Below are positions 15,237-23,002 of a DNA stretch of 64,000 nucleotides, piece after piece. The stretch is from Longimicrobium sp. (GTDB taxonomy: Bacteria > Gemmatimonadota > Gemmatimonadetes > Longimicrobiales > Longimicrobiaceae). The DNA is taken from positions 1-64,000 of the forward strand of contig NZ_DATIND010000084.1 of NCBI RefSeq assembly GCF_035474595.1, written 5' to 3'. The stretch's first letter is position 1. Every line of letters starts with the position of its first letter. Position numbers and translations under genes: made by a program. A model generated the notes under the pieces. That model had not been told where the DNA came from. It did not search any database and worked only from the letters and a program-made list of their open reading frames with translations.

Positions 15237-15758
15237 GTGAATCTCCCGCTCCTCCTGAACCTCGTCTCCACGCTCGCGCTGGTGTGTGGGCTGCTGTTCG
15301 CGTCGCTGCAGTTCCGCGATGCCCGGCGCTCGCAGCTGCGCGCGGCGCGGCTGGAGCTGGTGCGCTCGTTCCAGAGCCCCGAATTCGTCCGCGCGCTGGG
15401 CCTGGTGATCTCGCTCCCCGACGGGCTGTCGCGCCGCGAGCTGTACGAGCGGCTGGACGGCCCCCAGCGCGACCTGCTGCACCTGGTGCTGGCAACGTGG
15501 GAAAGCATCGGCGTGCTGCTGTACCGCGGCGACCTGAGCCTGGAGCTGGTTTCGGACTTCTTCGGGGGGGTGATCCCTATCTGCTGGGCCAAGCTCTCCG
15601 GTCTGGTGGCCGACCTGCGCGAGGAGCACGGCGAGGAGCGGGTGGGCGAGTGGTTCGAGCTGGCGGCGATGCGCCTGAAGGAGCGAGAGCGCGTCCGCCC
15701 GCGCCTCCCCGCGCACCGGGCCGAGCCGGCACCGGCGCGCGCCGAGCTGCGTCCGTGA
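15237..15758 (+). CDS. Membrane-anchored helical protein of unknown function
   Basis: A 173-residue protein using a GTG start at 15237, giving MNLPLLLNLVSTLALVCG as an N-terminal transmembrane anchor. The rest is an all-helical cytoplasmic domain with LQFRDARRSQLRAARLELV and WESIGVLLYRGDLSLELV. The general plan resembles DUF4760-like proteins, but I am not certain. No ribosome site is obvious. Its stop overlaps the GTG start of the next gene, so the two are coupled. Confidence 0.65.
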   Translation: MNLPLLLNLVSTLALVCGLLFASLQFRDARRSQLRAARLELVRSFQSPEFVRALGLVISLPDGLSRRELYERLDGPQRDLLHLVLATWESIGVLLYRGDLSLELVSDFFGGVIPICWAKLSGLVADLREEHGEERVGEWFELAAMRLKERERVRPRLPAHRAEPAPARAELRP

Positions 15759-16192
15759 GCCGCGGCCCGCGCGGCGTCCCCGCTCCCGTGGCTCCGCGAA
15801 CGGCGAGATCGCCGTCGCAGCTGCTGGCGAACGCGGCGCTCATCGCGGGGGCGGCGGCCCTCTCCGCCTTCTTCTTCGCCGCGTTCTTCGCGCCGGGATG
15901 GCCGCGCACGGTGTGGGGATGGGCGATCGCGGCGGCGCTCGGGCTTCCGCTGCTGGTGCTGGGGGAGGTGATCCTGGTGCTCTGCCTGGCCATCGGGCCG
16001 CCGCGATTCAACCTGGTGCGGCGCGTCTTTCCGGCGGGCGAGCGGGTCTTCCGCTACCGCGCCGGCTCGCGCACCGGGCAGGCGGTGATGCTGGCCGTGC
16101 GCGTGATCGCGGCCGCCGCGCTGATCGGCGGGGGACTCTGGGGGCTGCATCTCCTCCTTCACATCTCCATCATCCGCGCGCAGTTCCGCTGA
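15755..16192 (+). CDS. Small membrane protein of unknown function
   Basis: A 145-residue protein with three predicted membrane segments (about 25-45, 50-75 and 110-140) separated by RFNLVRRVFPAGERVFRY. The GTG start overlaps the previous stop (GTGA). Family not recognised. Co-translated with the preceding anchored protein, so probably a complex partner. Confidence 0.62.
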   Translation: MSRGPRGVPAPVAPRTARSPSQLLANAALIAGAAALSAFFFAAFFAPGWPRTVWGWAIAAALGLPLLVLGEVILVLCLAIGPPRFNLVRRVFPAGERVFRYRAGSRTGQAVMLAVRVIAAAALIGGGLWGLHLLLHISIIRAQFR

Positions 16193-16301
16193 CCGGCGGG
16201 ATGGGGAGAGGGCGATCGACGGCGCGGGAGATGCGGCGCGCTCATCATCTGTTCATCCCCCCGACCTGTCCGCCCGTCCGGTGGAAGCCTATCCGTTGGG
16301 G

Positions 16302-16628
16302 ATGATCTTCCTCCCCCACTTCACCTCCTCCATCGTCGCGCGCTCGCTGGTGTCGTGGGCGTTCGTGCGCGCGCTGGTCACCGTCGGCTCGTCGGCGCTG
16401 GAGGGCGCGCTGCGGCTCGCTCCGCCGGATCACCCGCTCCGGATCGCGCCCGTGGCCGTGCTGGCGGTGCTCGCGATCGTGGCGGTGCTCGGGCGGGTGT
16501 CGGCGCGGCGGCGGAACGAGGACCTGTTCCTCCTTTCCCTCGGCTACGGACGCGCGCGGCTCTTCGCGACGATGCTCGTCCCCATCACGCTGGCGGAGCT
16601 GGCGATCGGCATTGCGGTGCGGCTGTGA
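16302..16628 (+). CDS. Small membrane protein paired with an ABC ATPase
   Basis: A 108-residue protein with three hydrophobic segments, including LRIAPVAVLAVLAIVAVLG and a C-terminal LVPITLAELAIGIAV. Between them is RRRNEDLFLLSLGYGRARLF, which resembles the short coupling helix by which ABC permeases contact their ATPase. The stop overlaps the GTG start of the ATPase gene, supporting a two-subunit transporter. It is unusually short for a permease. The start could also be GTG 16281. Cargo unknown. Confidence 0.65.
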   Translation: MIFLPHFTSSIVARSLVSWAFVRALVTVGSSALEGALRLAPPDHPLRIAPVAVLAVLAIVAVLGRVSARRRNEDLFLLSLGYGRARLFATMLVPITLAELAIGIAVRL

Positions 16629-17326
16629 GCGCGGTGCTGCGGGCGGACTCCGTCGGCAAGACGTTCGACGGGCGCGCGGTGCTGGCCAGCGCGTATTTCG
16701 AGGCGCGCGCGGGCGCGGTGACGGCGCTGGTCGGGCGCAACGGCACGGGAAAGTCGACGCTGATGAAGATCGCGGCCGGGTGGATTCGCCCCGACCACGG
16801 CTTCGTGGAGCTCGGCGGTCGGCGGCTGACCGGGCGCCCGGCGGAGCTCGCCCGCCGCGGCGTCTTCCATCTCCCCGTCGACCGCACCATCCTGTCGCGC
16901 GACTTCACCCTCGCGCAGCACCTGGACGCCGTCGAGGCGCGCTTCGGCGGCGGCGACCGCGCGGCGGTGCTGGAGCGGCTGGGCGTCGCGCATCTCGCCA
17001 CGCAGCGCTGCGGCTCCCTCTCCGGCGGCGAGCACCGGCGCGCGGAGCTGTCCGTGGCGATGGTGCGGCGGCCGAAGTGCCTGCTGGCCGACGAGCCGTT
17101 CCGCGGCCTCCCGCCGCGCGACGCCGACACCGTCTCCGCCGCGCTGCGCGGGATGGCGGCCGCGGGATGCGCAGTGGTGGTCAGCGGGCACGAGATGGGG
17201 TGGGTGCTGAACGTGGCGGACGAGGTCGTGTGGCTCCGCGACGGCACCACGCACGCCCTCGGCGCCCGCGACGACGCCGTGCGGGACTGGCGCTTCCAGC
17301 GCGAGTACCTGGGCAAGCCGCGGTGA
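16625..17326 (+). CDS. ABC transporter ATP-binding protein
   Basis: A 233-residue ATPase with Walker A GRNGTGKST (37-45), ABC signature LSGGE (132-136), and Walker B LLADEP (153-158) followed by a switch-type His in VVSGHEMG. Region 60-110 (VFHLPVDRTILSRDFTLAQH) holds the Q-loop position, where no typical Gln is obvious. GTG start within a GTGA overlap with the small membrane gene upstream. It energises transport or membrane remodelling with that partner. No substrate-binding protein or further permease is nearby. Confidence 0.85.
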   Translation: MSAVLRADSVGKTFDGRAVLASAYFEARAGAVTALVGRNGTGKSTLMKIAAGWIRPDHGFVELGGRRLTGRPAELARRGVFHLPVDRTILSRDFTLAQHLDAVEARFGGGDRAAVLERLGVAHLATQRCGSLSGGEHRRAELSVAMVRRPKCLLADEPFRGLPPRDADTVSAALRGMAAAGCAVVVSGHEMGWVLNVADEVVWLRDGTTHALGARDDAVRDWRFQREYLGKPR

Positions 17327-17410
17327 CGGGATCGGCCCGGAAGATGGACCTCCGGGGTGCGCACGTTGCCCACTTCGCCCTTCCGCCTCACATTCCCGAA
17401 ATCTTTTTTC

Positions 17411-17521
17411 AGGGCGATGTAGAGAACCGGCGCGCGGCTCCGACTACCTCGTGCAAGCGCCAACGATGGCCGCTGCGCGAGCCCGGCAAGGGGCGCCAGA
17501 CCCAGAGACGGAGACCGAACC
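17411..17521 (+). repeat. Duplicated leader, copy 1
   Basis: About 110 nt before the first DGPF gene closely matches 18839-18946 before the second (shared GCGATGTAGAGAAC, GCGCGGCTCCGACTAC, TGCAAGCGCC and CAGG stretches). The duplication therefore includes the promoter/leader. The match continues into both coding starts. Confidence 0.8.
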
Positions 17522-17923
17522 ATGAAGTACATGCTGATGATGCACGCGCCGCGCGGGACGGGGGATTGGCAGGTCACCCAGTGGACCCCGGAAGACCTGC
17601 AGGCCCACATCGGGTTCATGCACGACCTCAACCGCCAGCTCACCGAGTCCGGCGAGCTGGTGGGCGCCGAGGGGCTGGACCAGCCCGGCGAGGCCCGCAT
17701 CGTCCGCGCGCGCGGCGACGGCCTGCCGGCGGTGACCGACGGCCCGTTCGCCGAGGCCAAGGAGTTCCTCGCCGGCTTCTGGATCGTGGACGTGGACAGC
17801 GCCGAGCGCGCGTACGAGATCGCGGCGAAGGCGTCGGCGGCGCCCGGCCCCGGCGGCGCGCCGCTCGTCATCCCCATCGAGGTGCGCCAGGTCATGAGCG
17901 CCCCGCCCCCCGCCGACGCGTGA
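17522..17923 (+). CDS. DGPF/YCII-family protein, copy 1
   Basis: A 133-residue ferredoxin-like-fold protein with the YCII-related DGPF motif VTDGPFAEAKEFLAGFWIVD (around residues 75-94). Proteins of this family are the standard neighbours of ECF42 sigma factors; some may be small-molecule sensors or enzymes, none well defined. It is nearly identical in its first 17 residues to the copy at 18947-19348 and similar throughout. Copy 1 has no sigma gene behind it; instead a short remnant of one (17956-17998) and an HNH gene follow. It may be an orphaned duplicate. Confidence 0.85.
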   Translation: MKYMLMMHAPRGTGDWQVTQWTPEDLQAHIGFMHDLNRQLTESGELVGAEGLDQPGEARIVRARGDGLPAVTDGPFAEAKEFLAGFWIVDVDSAERAYEIAAKASAAPGPGGAPLVIPIEVRQVMSAPPPADA

Positions 17924-17955
17924 CGCCGGTCCGCTGACCGCCATCTCCCGGGCAC

Positions 17956-17998
17956 CTGCCGCGCCAGCTTGCGCCGCAGGTGCCCGGCGCTATCGTGG
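17956..17998 (+). pseudogene. Remnant of the start of a sigma-factor gene
   Basis: GCCAGCTTGCGCCGCAGGTG and the following GCGCTATCG match the opening of the ECF42 gene at about 19385-19425 (GCGAGCTTGCGCCGCAGGTG). The order DGPF gene then sigma start is the same in both places. This suggests the whole DGPF-sigma unit was duplicated and the first sigma copy later deleted. Confidence 0.55.
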
Positions 17999-18072
17999 CA
18001 TCGTCCGTCGCCGGGGCGCTTCTCCCATCTCCGGCGGCTGGTCGGCATCCTGAACTTGGCGGAGACCCTCTG

Positions 18073-18813
18073 ATGGTTGAGAAATGGCAGCAGGTCTGGG
18101 GCGAGTTGCGGGGTGCCTTGCTCCGTCAGCCGACGTGTGCCGATCACCCGAAGTTCCCGTGCATCAGCACTCTGGCACAGGATTCAGTCAACGATATCCT
18201 CAGCGTCGCCGAGGACCGGATCCTCGTGCGTTCGCACCGCACTGGAAATGCGGATCCGATTCCAGCCGCCTCCTTCCGCGCATGGTGGAACCATCTCCAG
18301 CTCCACGGAACTGCGGCGCTCGATCCCAACCACCCAAATTGCCCTCGATCCGACAGAGCCAGGTTGGTAGGAGCCATCATCACCCGATGCCTTCCGACCC
18401 GCATTGAGCATCGGGATGGCCAGCTTTGGCTTCGACCGGAACGCGAGCTGCCAGATCTCCCCTTTCCCGAAGAGTTGCCGCCCGACTTCGTGATCGAAGG
18501 CGCGCGTCGCGTGGTGACGATCAATGCCTACGAGCGCGACTCGAAGGCTCGCCTCCGGTGCATCGACGCTCACGGCACCCGCTGTACGATCTGCGGATTC
18601 AGCTTCGGGGAGGTATACGGGCTCGTGGCCGAAGGCGTCATCCACGTCCACCATCTTCACCCGCTGTCGGAGGTTGGAGAGGCGCATCTACTCGATCCCG
18701 TTGAGGATCTGCGCCCGGTCTGCGCTAATTGCCACGTAGTCCTTCATCTCCGGAAGGAGGTATTCAAAATCGAGGATGTTCGGGAATTTCTGCAGCAACG
18801 AACGTCGAGTTAG
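18073..18813 (+). CDS. HNH endonuclease-like protein
   Basis: A 246-residue protein. The C-terminal third is an HNH nuclease domain: CTICGFSF, then IHVHHLHPLSEVG with the catalytic His pair, and RPVCANCHVVLH closing the zinc site. This is the McrA-like/ScoMcrA type that nicks or cuts DNA, often modified DNA. The N-terminal 150 residues (with a HWW-type Trp pair and RTGNADPIPAASF) are unassigned and may bind DNA or a modified base. It sits between two duplicated DGPF units and its codon use is less GC-biased than theirs, consistent with insertion. No methyltransferase partner is present. Confidence 0.82.
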   Translation: MVEKWQQVWGELRGALLRQPTCADHPKFPCISTLAQDSVNDILSVAEDRILVRSHRTGNADPIPAASFRAWWNHLQLHGTAALDPNHPNCPRSDRARLVGAIITRCLPTRIEHRDGQLWLRPERELPDLPFPEELPPDFVIEGARRVVTINAYERDSKARLRCIDAHGTRCTICGFSFGEVYGLVAEGVIHVHHLHPLSEVGEAHLLDPVEDLRPVCANCHVVLHLRKEVFKIEDVREFLQQRTSS

Positions 18814-18838
18814 CGGTTCGACGAAAGATTTGTCATTG

Positions 18839-18946
18839 CGATGTAGAGAACGGGCGCGCGGCTCCGACTACTCCATGCAAGCGCCGACGACGGACGCTGC
18901 GCGGGCGCCAGCAGGGCGCCGGGACCACGGGTGAGGAGAACGGACC
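18839..18946 (+). repeat. Duplicated leader, copy 2
   Basis: Counterpart of 17411-17521 before the second DGPF gene; ends with a GAGGAGAACGGACC ribosome site and ATG. Confidence 0.8.
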
Positions 18947-19348
18947 ATGAAGTACATGCTGATGATGCACGCGCCGCGCGGGACGGGCGAGTACCAGATC
19001 TTCGACTGGGCGCCGGACGATCTCCAGGCGCACATCGCCTTCATGCGCGCGCTGAACCGCGAGCTGGCCGACGCCGGCGAGTTCGTGGGCGTCCAGGCGC
19101 TGTCCGCGCCCGGCGGAGCCAGGATCGTCCGCGCGGGGAAGGACGGGCTGCCGGCCGTGACGGACGGGCCGTTCGCCGAGGCCAAGGAGTTCCTGGCCGG
19201 CTACTGGATCGTCCAGGTGGACAGCCCGGAACGCGCCTACGAGATCGCGGCGAAGGCGTCGGCCGCGCCGGGACCCGGCGGCGTGCCGCTGAACATGCCG
19301 ATCGAGGTGCGCCGGGTGGGAAGTGCGCCCGCCCCGAAGGACGCGTGA
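18947..19348 (+). CDS. DGPF/YCII-family protein, copy 2
   Basis: A 133-residue paralogue of the gene at 17522, with the same MKYMLMMHAPRGTG start and the DGPF block VTDGPFAEAKEFLAGYW. Its stop overlaps the GTG start of the sigma factor gene (GTGA), the arrangement typical of ECF42 systems. A GAGGAG ribosome site precedes it. Function unknown; the coupling implies it works in or reports to the sigma-factor circuit. Confidence 0.88.
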   Translation: MKYMLMMHAPRGTGEYQIFDWAPDDLQAHIAFMRALNRELADAGEFVGVQALSAPGGARIVRAGKDGLPAVTDGPFAEAKEFLAGYWIVQVDSPERAYEIAAKASAAPGPGGVPLNMPIEVRRVGSAPAPKDA

Positions 19349-20604
19349 CCGCGGAGTCTCCGTCCGCGGCGATCGAGCCCCTGCTGCGCGAGCTTGCGCC
19401 GCAGGTGCTCGGCGCGGTCGCGCGGCGCCACGGCGACTTCGCCGAGGCGGAGGACGCGGTGCAGGAGGCGCTGATCGCGGCCGCCGTGCAGTGGCCGGAG
19501 CAGGGCGTCCCGCGGAACCCGCGCGGGTGGCTCTACCACGTGGCCGTGCGCCGCATCACCGACCAGGTGCGCAGCGAGATGGCCCGGCGCCGGCGCGAGG
19601 ACGCCGTCGCCGGCGACGTGTGGGCCGAGTGGGCGTTCGTCCCCCCGCCCGACGCCGAGATCGGGATCGACCGCGACGACACGCTCGTCCTCCTGTTCAT
19701 GTGCTGCCATTCCGCGCTCACGCAGCCCTCCGCCATCGCCCTCACGCTGCGCGCCGTGGGCGGCCTGACCACCGCGGAGATCGCGCGCGCCTTCCTGGTT
19801 CCCGAGGCCACCATGGCGCAGCGGATCAGCCGCGCCAAGCAGAGCATCAGGTCCTCCGGCGTGCCGTTCGAGATGCCGTCCGGCGGCGAGCGCGCGGGGC
19901 GGCTGGCCGCCGTGCTGCACGTGCTGTATCTCGTCTTCAACGAAGGATATGCCAGCAGCAGCGGCCCCGACCTCGCGCGCACCGATCTCTCCAACGAGGC
20001 GATCCGGCTGGCGCGCGTCGTCCACGCGCTGCTTCCGGACGACGCGGAAGTCGCCGGGCTGCTCGCGCTGATGCTGCTGACCGACGCGCGCCGCGCCGCG
20101 CGCACCGGCCCGAATGGCGAGCTGGTCCCGCTGGACGAGCAGGACCGCGCGCTGTGGGATGGCGATCTCGTCGCGGAGGGCGTGGCGCTCGTCTCCGCCG
20201 CGCTCGCCCGCGGCGCGGCCGGGCCGTACCAGCTGCAGGCCGCCATCGCCGCCGTCCACGACGAGGCCGCGCGCGCGGAGGACACCGACTGGGCGCAGAT
20301 CCTGGCGCTGTACAGCCTGCTGGAGCGAATGTCGGACAACCCGGTGGTGTCGCTGAACCGCGCGATCGCCGCGGCGATGGTGCACGGACCGGCGGTGGGG
20401 CTGGAGATGCTGGCCGCGCTGGATGCGGACGCGCGGCTCGCCGGCCACTACCGCCTGGACGCCGTCCGCGCGCACCTGTACGAGCGCGCCGGCGACCCGG
20501 AGCGCGCCCTCGCCCACTACCGTGCCGCCGCCGAGCGCACCGCCAGCATCCCCGAGCGCGACTACCTCACCACCAGGGCGGCCCGTCTCGCGCGGGGGAG
20601 GTGA
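19345..20604 (+). CDS. ECF42-type RNA polymerase sigma factor with TPR-like extension
   Basis: A 419-residue protein. Region 2 spans about 10-80 (FAEAEDAVQEALIAAAVQWP and NPRGWLYHVAVRRITDQVRS). Region 4 is at about 110-170 (LTTAEIARAFLVPEATMAQR ISRAK). A C-terminal extension of more than 220 residues carries helical TPR-like repeats and the family block LYLVFNEGYASSSG. This size and extension, together with the coupled DGPF gene, define the ECF42 group, which lacks a classical anti-sigma factor; the extension is thought to control activity. Likely autoregulates the DGPF-sigma unit. No obvious target promoter was identified. Confidence 0.9.
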   Translation: MTAESPSAAIEPLLRELAPQVLGAVARRHGDFAEAEDAVQEALIAAAVQWPEQGVPRNPRGWLYHVAVRRITDQVRSEMARRRREDAVAGDVWAEWAFVPPPDAEIGIDRDDTLVLLFMCCHSALTQPSAIALTLRAVGGLTTAEIARAFLVPEATMAQRISRAKQSIRSSGVPFEMPSGGERAGRLAAVLHVLYLVFNEGYASSSGPDLARTDLSNEAIRLARVVHALLPDDAEVAGLLALMLLTDARRAARTGPNGELVPLDEQDRALWDGDLVAEGVALVSAALARGAAGPYQLQAAIAAVHDEAARAEDTDWAQILALYSLLERMSDNPVVSLNRAIAAAMVHGPAVGLEMLAALDADARLAGHYRLDAVRAHLYERAGDPERALAHYRAAAERTASIPERDYLTTRAARLARGR

Positions 20605-20793
20605 ACGGCGCGGTTCCGTCATCTCCAACTGCGTCATCAGGGGAGATGGAGATCGCCTCACCCGCGTCGCCATCGGCCAATCATCCCTCTGTAAAAAATC
20701 CGCGATACTCATCGCATGCCGAGCCCTCCACGGCGGACCCGCAACCTCCCCGCGCGGGACGCGGCGACGCACCTGCGATGTCGAGCAGACTCA

Positions 20794-20905
20794 AGCACTC
20801 CCGCACTTCCGTACTCCCGCACTTCCGCACTTCCGCACTTCCGCACTTCCGCACTTCCGCACTTCCGCACTTCCGCACTCCCGCACTCCCGCACTCCCGC
20901 ACTTC
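20794..20905 (-). repeat. CGCACTTC/CGCACTCC tandem array
   Basis: About thirteen 8-nt units. The array runs up to the stop codon of the minus-strand HTH gene (20909), so the transcript would enter (G)GAGTGCGG/GAAGTGCGG repeats at once. No complementary arm is seen. The rest of the gap 20605-20793 has no visible gene. Confidence 0.88.
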
Positions 20906-20908
20906 TCC

Positions 20909-21304
20909 TCATCCTCCCTCCGTCCTCCCGCCGGCCTCTCGCCGCAGCTCGATCACCCAGGCGGGCGCGGGGACGTGGAACTTCTCGTAGAGCGCCTTGA
21001 AGTTGTCGAGCATCTCCAACTCGGCGGCCGGGCGCACGGCCCTGGGCACGTTCTCCAGCATCTGGTCGATCACGTAGCGCGCGGCCGTGGCGGTGAACCC
21101 GCCGCCGCCGCGCAGCGTGCGCTCCACGTACCAGGCGCGCAGCTTGGCCAGCGTCTTCCCGTATGGCACCACGTCGCCCGCCACCAGGTTGTAGATGCCG
21201 CCGTGGCTCATCTTCACCTCGGCGGCCACCTGCCGCACCGAGGTCTCTTCCACGCGCCTGCGCAGCGCCTCCCGCAGGCTCTCGATCTCGGCGTTCCGTT
21301 CCAC
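20909..21304 (-). CDS. Helix-turn-helix protein, XRE-like
   Basis: A 131-residue protein whose residues about 10-50 form a helix-turn-helix: LREALRRRVEETSVRQVAAE then VKMSHGGIYNLVAG. The remainder is helical with WYVERTLRGGGGF and PAPAWVIEL. It probably binds DNA as a small regulator; no partner gene adjoins. Upstream (21305-21543) is a comparatively AT-rich stretch likely to hold its promoter. Confidence 0.7.
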   Translation of the reverse strand: MERNAEIESLREALRRRVEETSVRQVAAEVKMSHGGIYNLVAGDVVPYGKTLAKLRAWYVERTLRGGGGFTATAARYVIDQMLENVPRAVRPAAELEMLDNFKALYEKFHVPAPAWVIELRREAGGRTEGG

Positions 21305-21543
21305 GTGGGTTCGCCCCGAAAGGGAGGTGCCATGTCCATTTGCGTATAGTTGCCAAATTGGACGTCGATTGCACCCACCTTACGAGAACCTGCTATGGAT
21401 CACAAGGGCATTTTGCACATGAAAGTACGCGCAGCGCGCGGTTGTGCCCTCTGAAATTGGACAACAGGGGAAGTGCATACCGGAAACGAGAGGGGCGCCC
21501 CCGGTGAGCGCCCCTTCGGACCGTTCACAAGCCGCCGCAGACG

Positions 21544-22008
21544 CTACGGTTGCGCGCGGGTGAGCAGGTGCCGGCGGATCATCTCCTGCAGCTCGGGCAT
21601 GTGCTGGCGGACCGCGCGCTCGCCCAGTTCCGCGCCCTGCCGCAGCAGCAGCGGCGACGAGCGCGCCAGCTTCTGCCCCACCGGCGTGCGGTAGAAATCC
21701 GCCATCTGGTGCAGCTCATCCTCGGTGAAGGCGCTCGCGTACAGGTCGGCGTACTGGTCCTTCAGCGTTTCCCAGCTCACGTAGCGCGCGAAGAAGTCGC
21801 GCAGCACCGGCTCCATTCCCCGCATCTGCGGGTTCCCCTGCAGCTGCACCTGCAGCGCGGTGGACAGCGACGCCTGCAGCGCCTCGGGTACGTGCATGGC
21901 CAGCAGCAGGTCCATCGCCGCCGCGCGGTGGCTGGCCGAACGCTGCGCCTCCGCCCGCGCGGTGGTGAGGAAGACGAGCGCGAGCAGGCCAACGAGGATC
22001 TTCTTCAT
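21544..22008 (-). CDS. DUF2059-domain exported protein
   Basis: A 154-residue protein with a signal peptide MKKILVGLLALVFLTTARAEA. The mature part matches the DUF2059 pattern: AMDLLLAMHVPEAL, FFARYVSWETLKDQYADLYA, and FTEDELHQMADFYRTPVGQK. Such proteins are small periplasmic helical proteins of unknown role. The start at 22008 was chosen at the signal peptide; an upstream in-frame continuation is not protein-like. Single gene, no partner. Confidence 0.85.
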   Translation of the reverse strand: MKKILVGLLALVFLTTARAEAQRSASHRAAAMDLLLAMHVPEALQASLSTALQVQLQGNPQMRGMEPVLRDFFARYVSWETLKDQYADLYASAFTEDELHQMADFYRTPVGQKLARSSPLLLRQGAELGERAVRQHMPELQEMIRRHLLTRAQP

Positions 22009-22154
22009 CTGTGGAACTCCGTGATGCATCGGGAGATGGGAACGATGACGAAAAGAAGGCCTCCCGCCGCGCCGGGCGCAAGCGTCGTCGGAAAGCACCC
22101 CGGCACGCAGAACCGTCAGCTTGGCCAGAGGTTGCAGGCCGCGCGGACGCGGAC

Positions 22155-22228
22155 GCATCCCCCTCGCCCGGTACGGGAGAGGGCGAGCGCTCTCAGGCGC
22201 GGGGAGAGGGCGGCGCGAATGGCGCGGA
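22155..22228 (+). repeat. GGGAGAGGG...GGCGGCGC intergenic repeat
   Basis: CCCTCGCCCGGTACGGGAGAGGG hairpin-like core followed by GCGGGGAGAGGGCGGCGCG. Related copies occur near 25866-25925 and 45128-45184, and a variant at 35846-35865. Confidence 0.6.
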
Positions 22229-22256
22229 GACGCGCCGGGCTCGTCTGACGGGGGAT

Positions 22257-22622
22257 TCAGTCCTGCTGCGCCAGCCAGTCCAGCGCCTGCTCCTGCGTGT
22301 CGAACGTCTGGATCTTGCGGCGGCTGAAGAGGATCACGGCCTGGTAGGCGATACGGTGCAGGCCGCTCATCCCCACGATGGCGCTGGCCTTCACGTACGG
22401 GGCGTTGTGCGCCGCCAGCTCCTTCAGCGCCTGCAGCACCGCGGCGTTGTAGCGTGCGTCGCGCACGTTGGTCAGCACCCGCAGTGACCCCGGCGGATGC
22501 TTCGCCACCTCGCGCATGGAGTGGTGGATGGCGTCCACGGCCTCCTGCGGGTGGCGGATGTTGGAGTAGTCCAGCAGGAGAATGCGGTGCCCGCCGTGAT
22601 CGATGAACCGGGTGCGCTCCAT
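22257..22622 (-). CDS. STAS/SpoIIAA-like protein
   Basis: A 121-residue single-domain protein: MERTRFIDHGGHRILLLDYS, then helices and a second strand GSLRVLTNVRDARYN, and PYVKASAIVGMSGLHRIAYQ. The alternating strand/helix order fits the STAS-like or SpoIIAA-like fold found in small regulatory proteins. No phosphorylatable Ser/Thr signature of true anti-anti-sigma factors is obvious. Start at 22622 follows from the compact domain; the upstream extension is Arg/Pro-rich and unlikely. Confidence 0.65.
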   Translation of the reverse strand: MERTRFIDHGGHRILLLDYSNIRHPQEAVDAIHHSMREVAKHPPGSLRVLTNVRDARYNAAVLQALKELAAHNAPYVKASAIVGMSGLHRIAYQAVILFSRRKIQTFDTQEQALDWLAQQD

Positions 22623-22843
22623 GTGCCGTCTCCGAAAGGGAATGGGCGGGGTCGGCCGTGCGGGGATGCTGCGAGGGTGCCGCAATGATGCCGCGCCCCG
22701 CCGCGCCGCGCCAGCCCGCGCGATCAAGCGGCCATCGGAGGAGCAGGGAAAAGGGGACAGGGTGAGGGATGAGAAGTTGCGTCGCGGTGAACCGGCGGTA
22801 GTCCGATCCGACACGATGGATGCCATTTACGGCGTCCCCCATT

Positions 22844-22912
22844 GACGTCGTCCTGAGGCCGGCCACACTGTAATTACTTTCGCGCGAGCGCTCGCAGGCC
22901 GAAGGATCCATG
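22844..22912 (+). repeat. Nested palindromic repeat, Z-type copy 3 (left half only)
   Basis: Holds the outer arm CGTCCTGAGGCCGGCCACAC and the inner arm GCAGGCCGAAGGATCCATGA but not the mirrored right arms. It abuts the endonuclease V gene, suggesting the other half was lost. Confidence 0.8.
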
Positions 22913-23002
22913 ACCTGGCCGCACGTCAGCCTGGGAGAGGCGGCGAGCTGTCCGCGCATCCGTATCTTCCCAACTGATCGCCCCCCGATCGAGACGGAGC
23001 CG

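Noticed and set aside
22910-23002. N-terminal extension of endonuclease V from ATG 22910
   Set aside because: The ATG lies within a Z-type repeat (GGATCCATGA), and the extension is not conserved-looking; ATG 23003 fits the family start.
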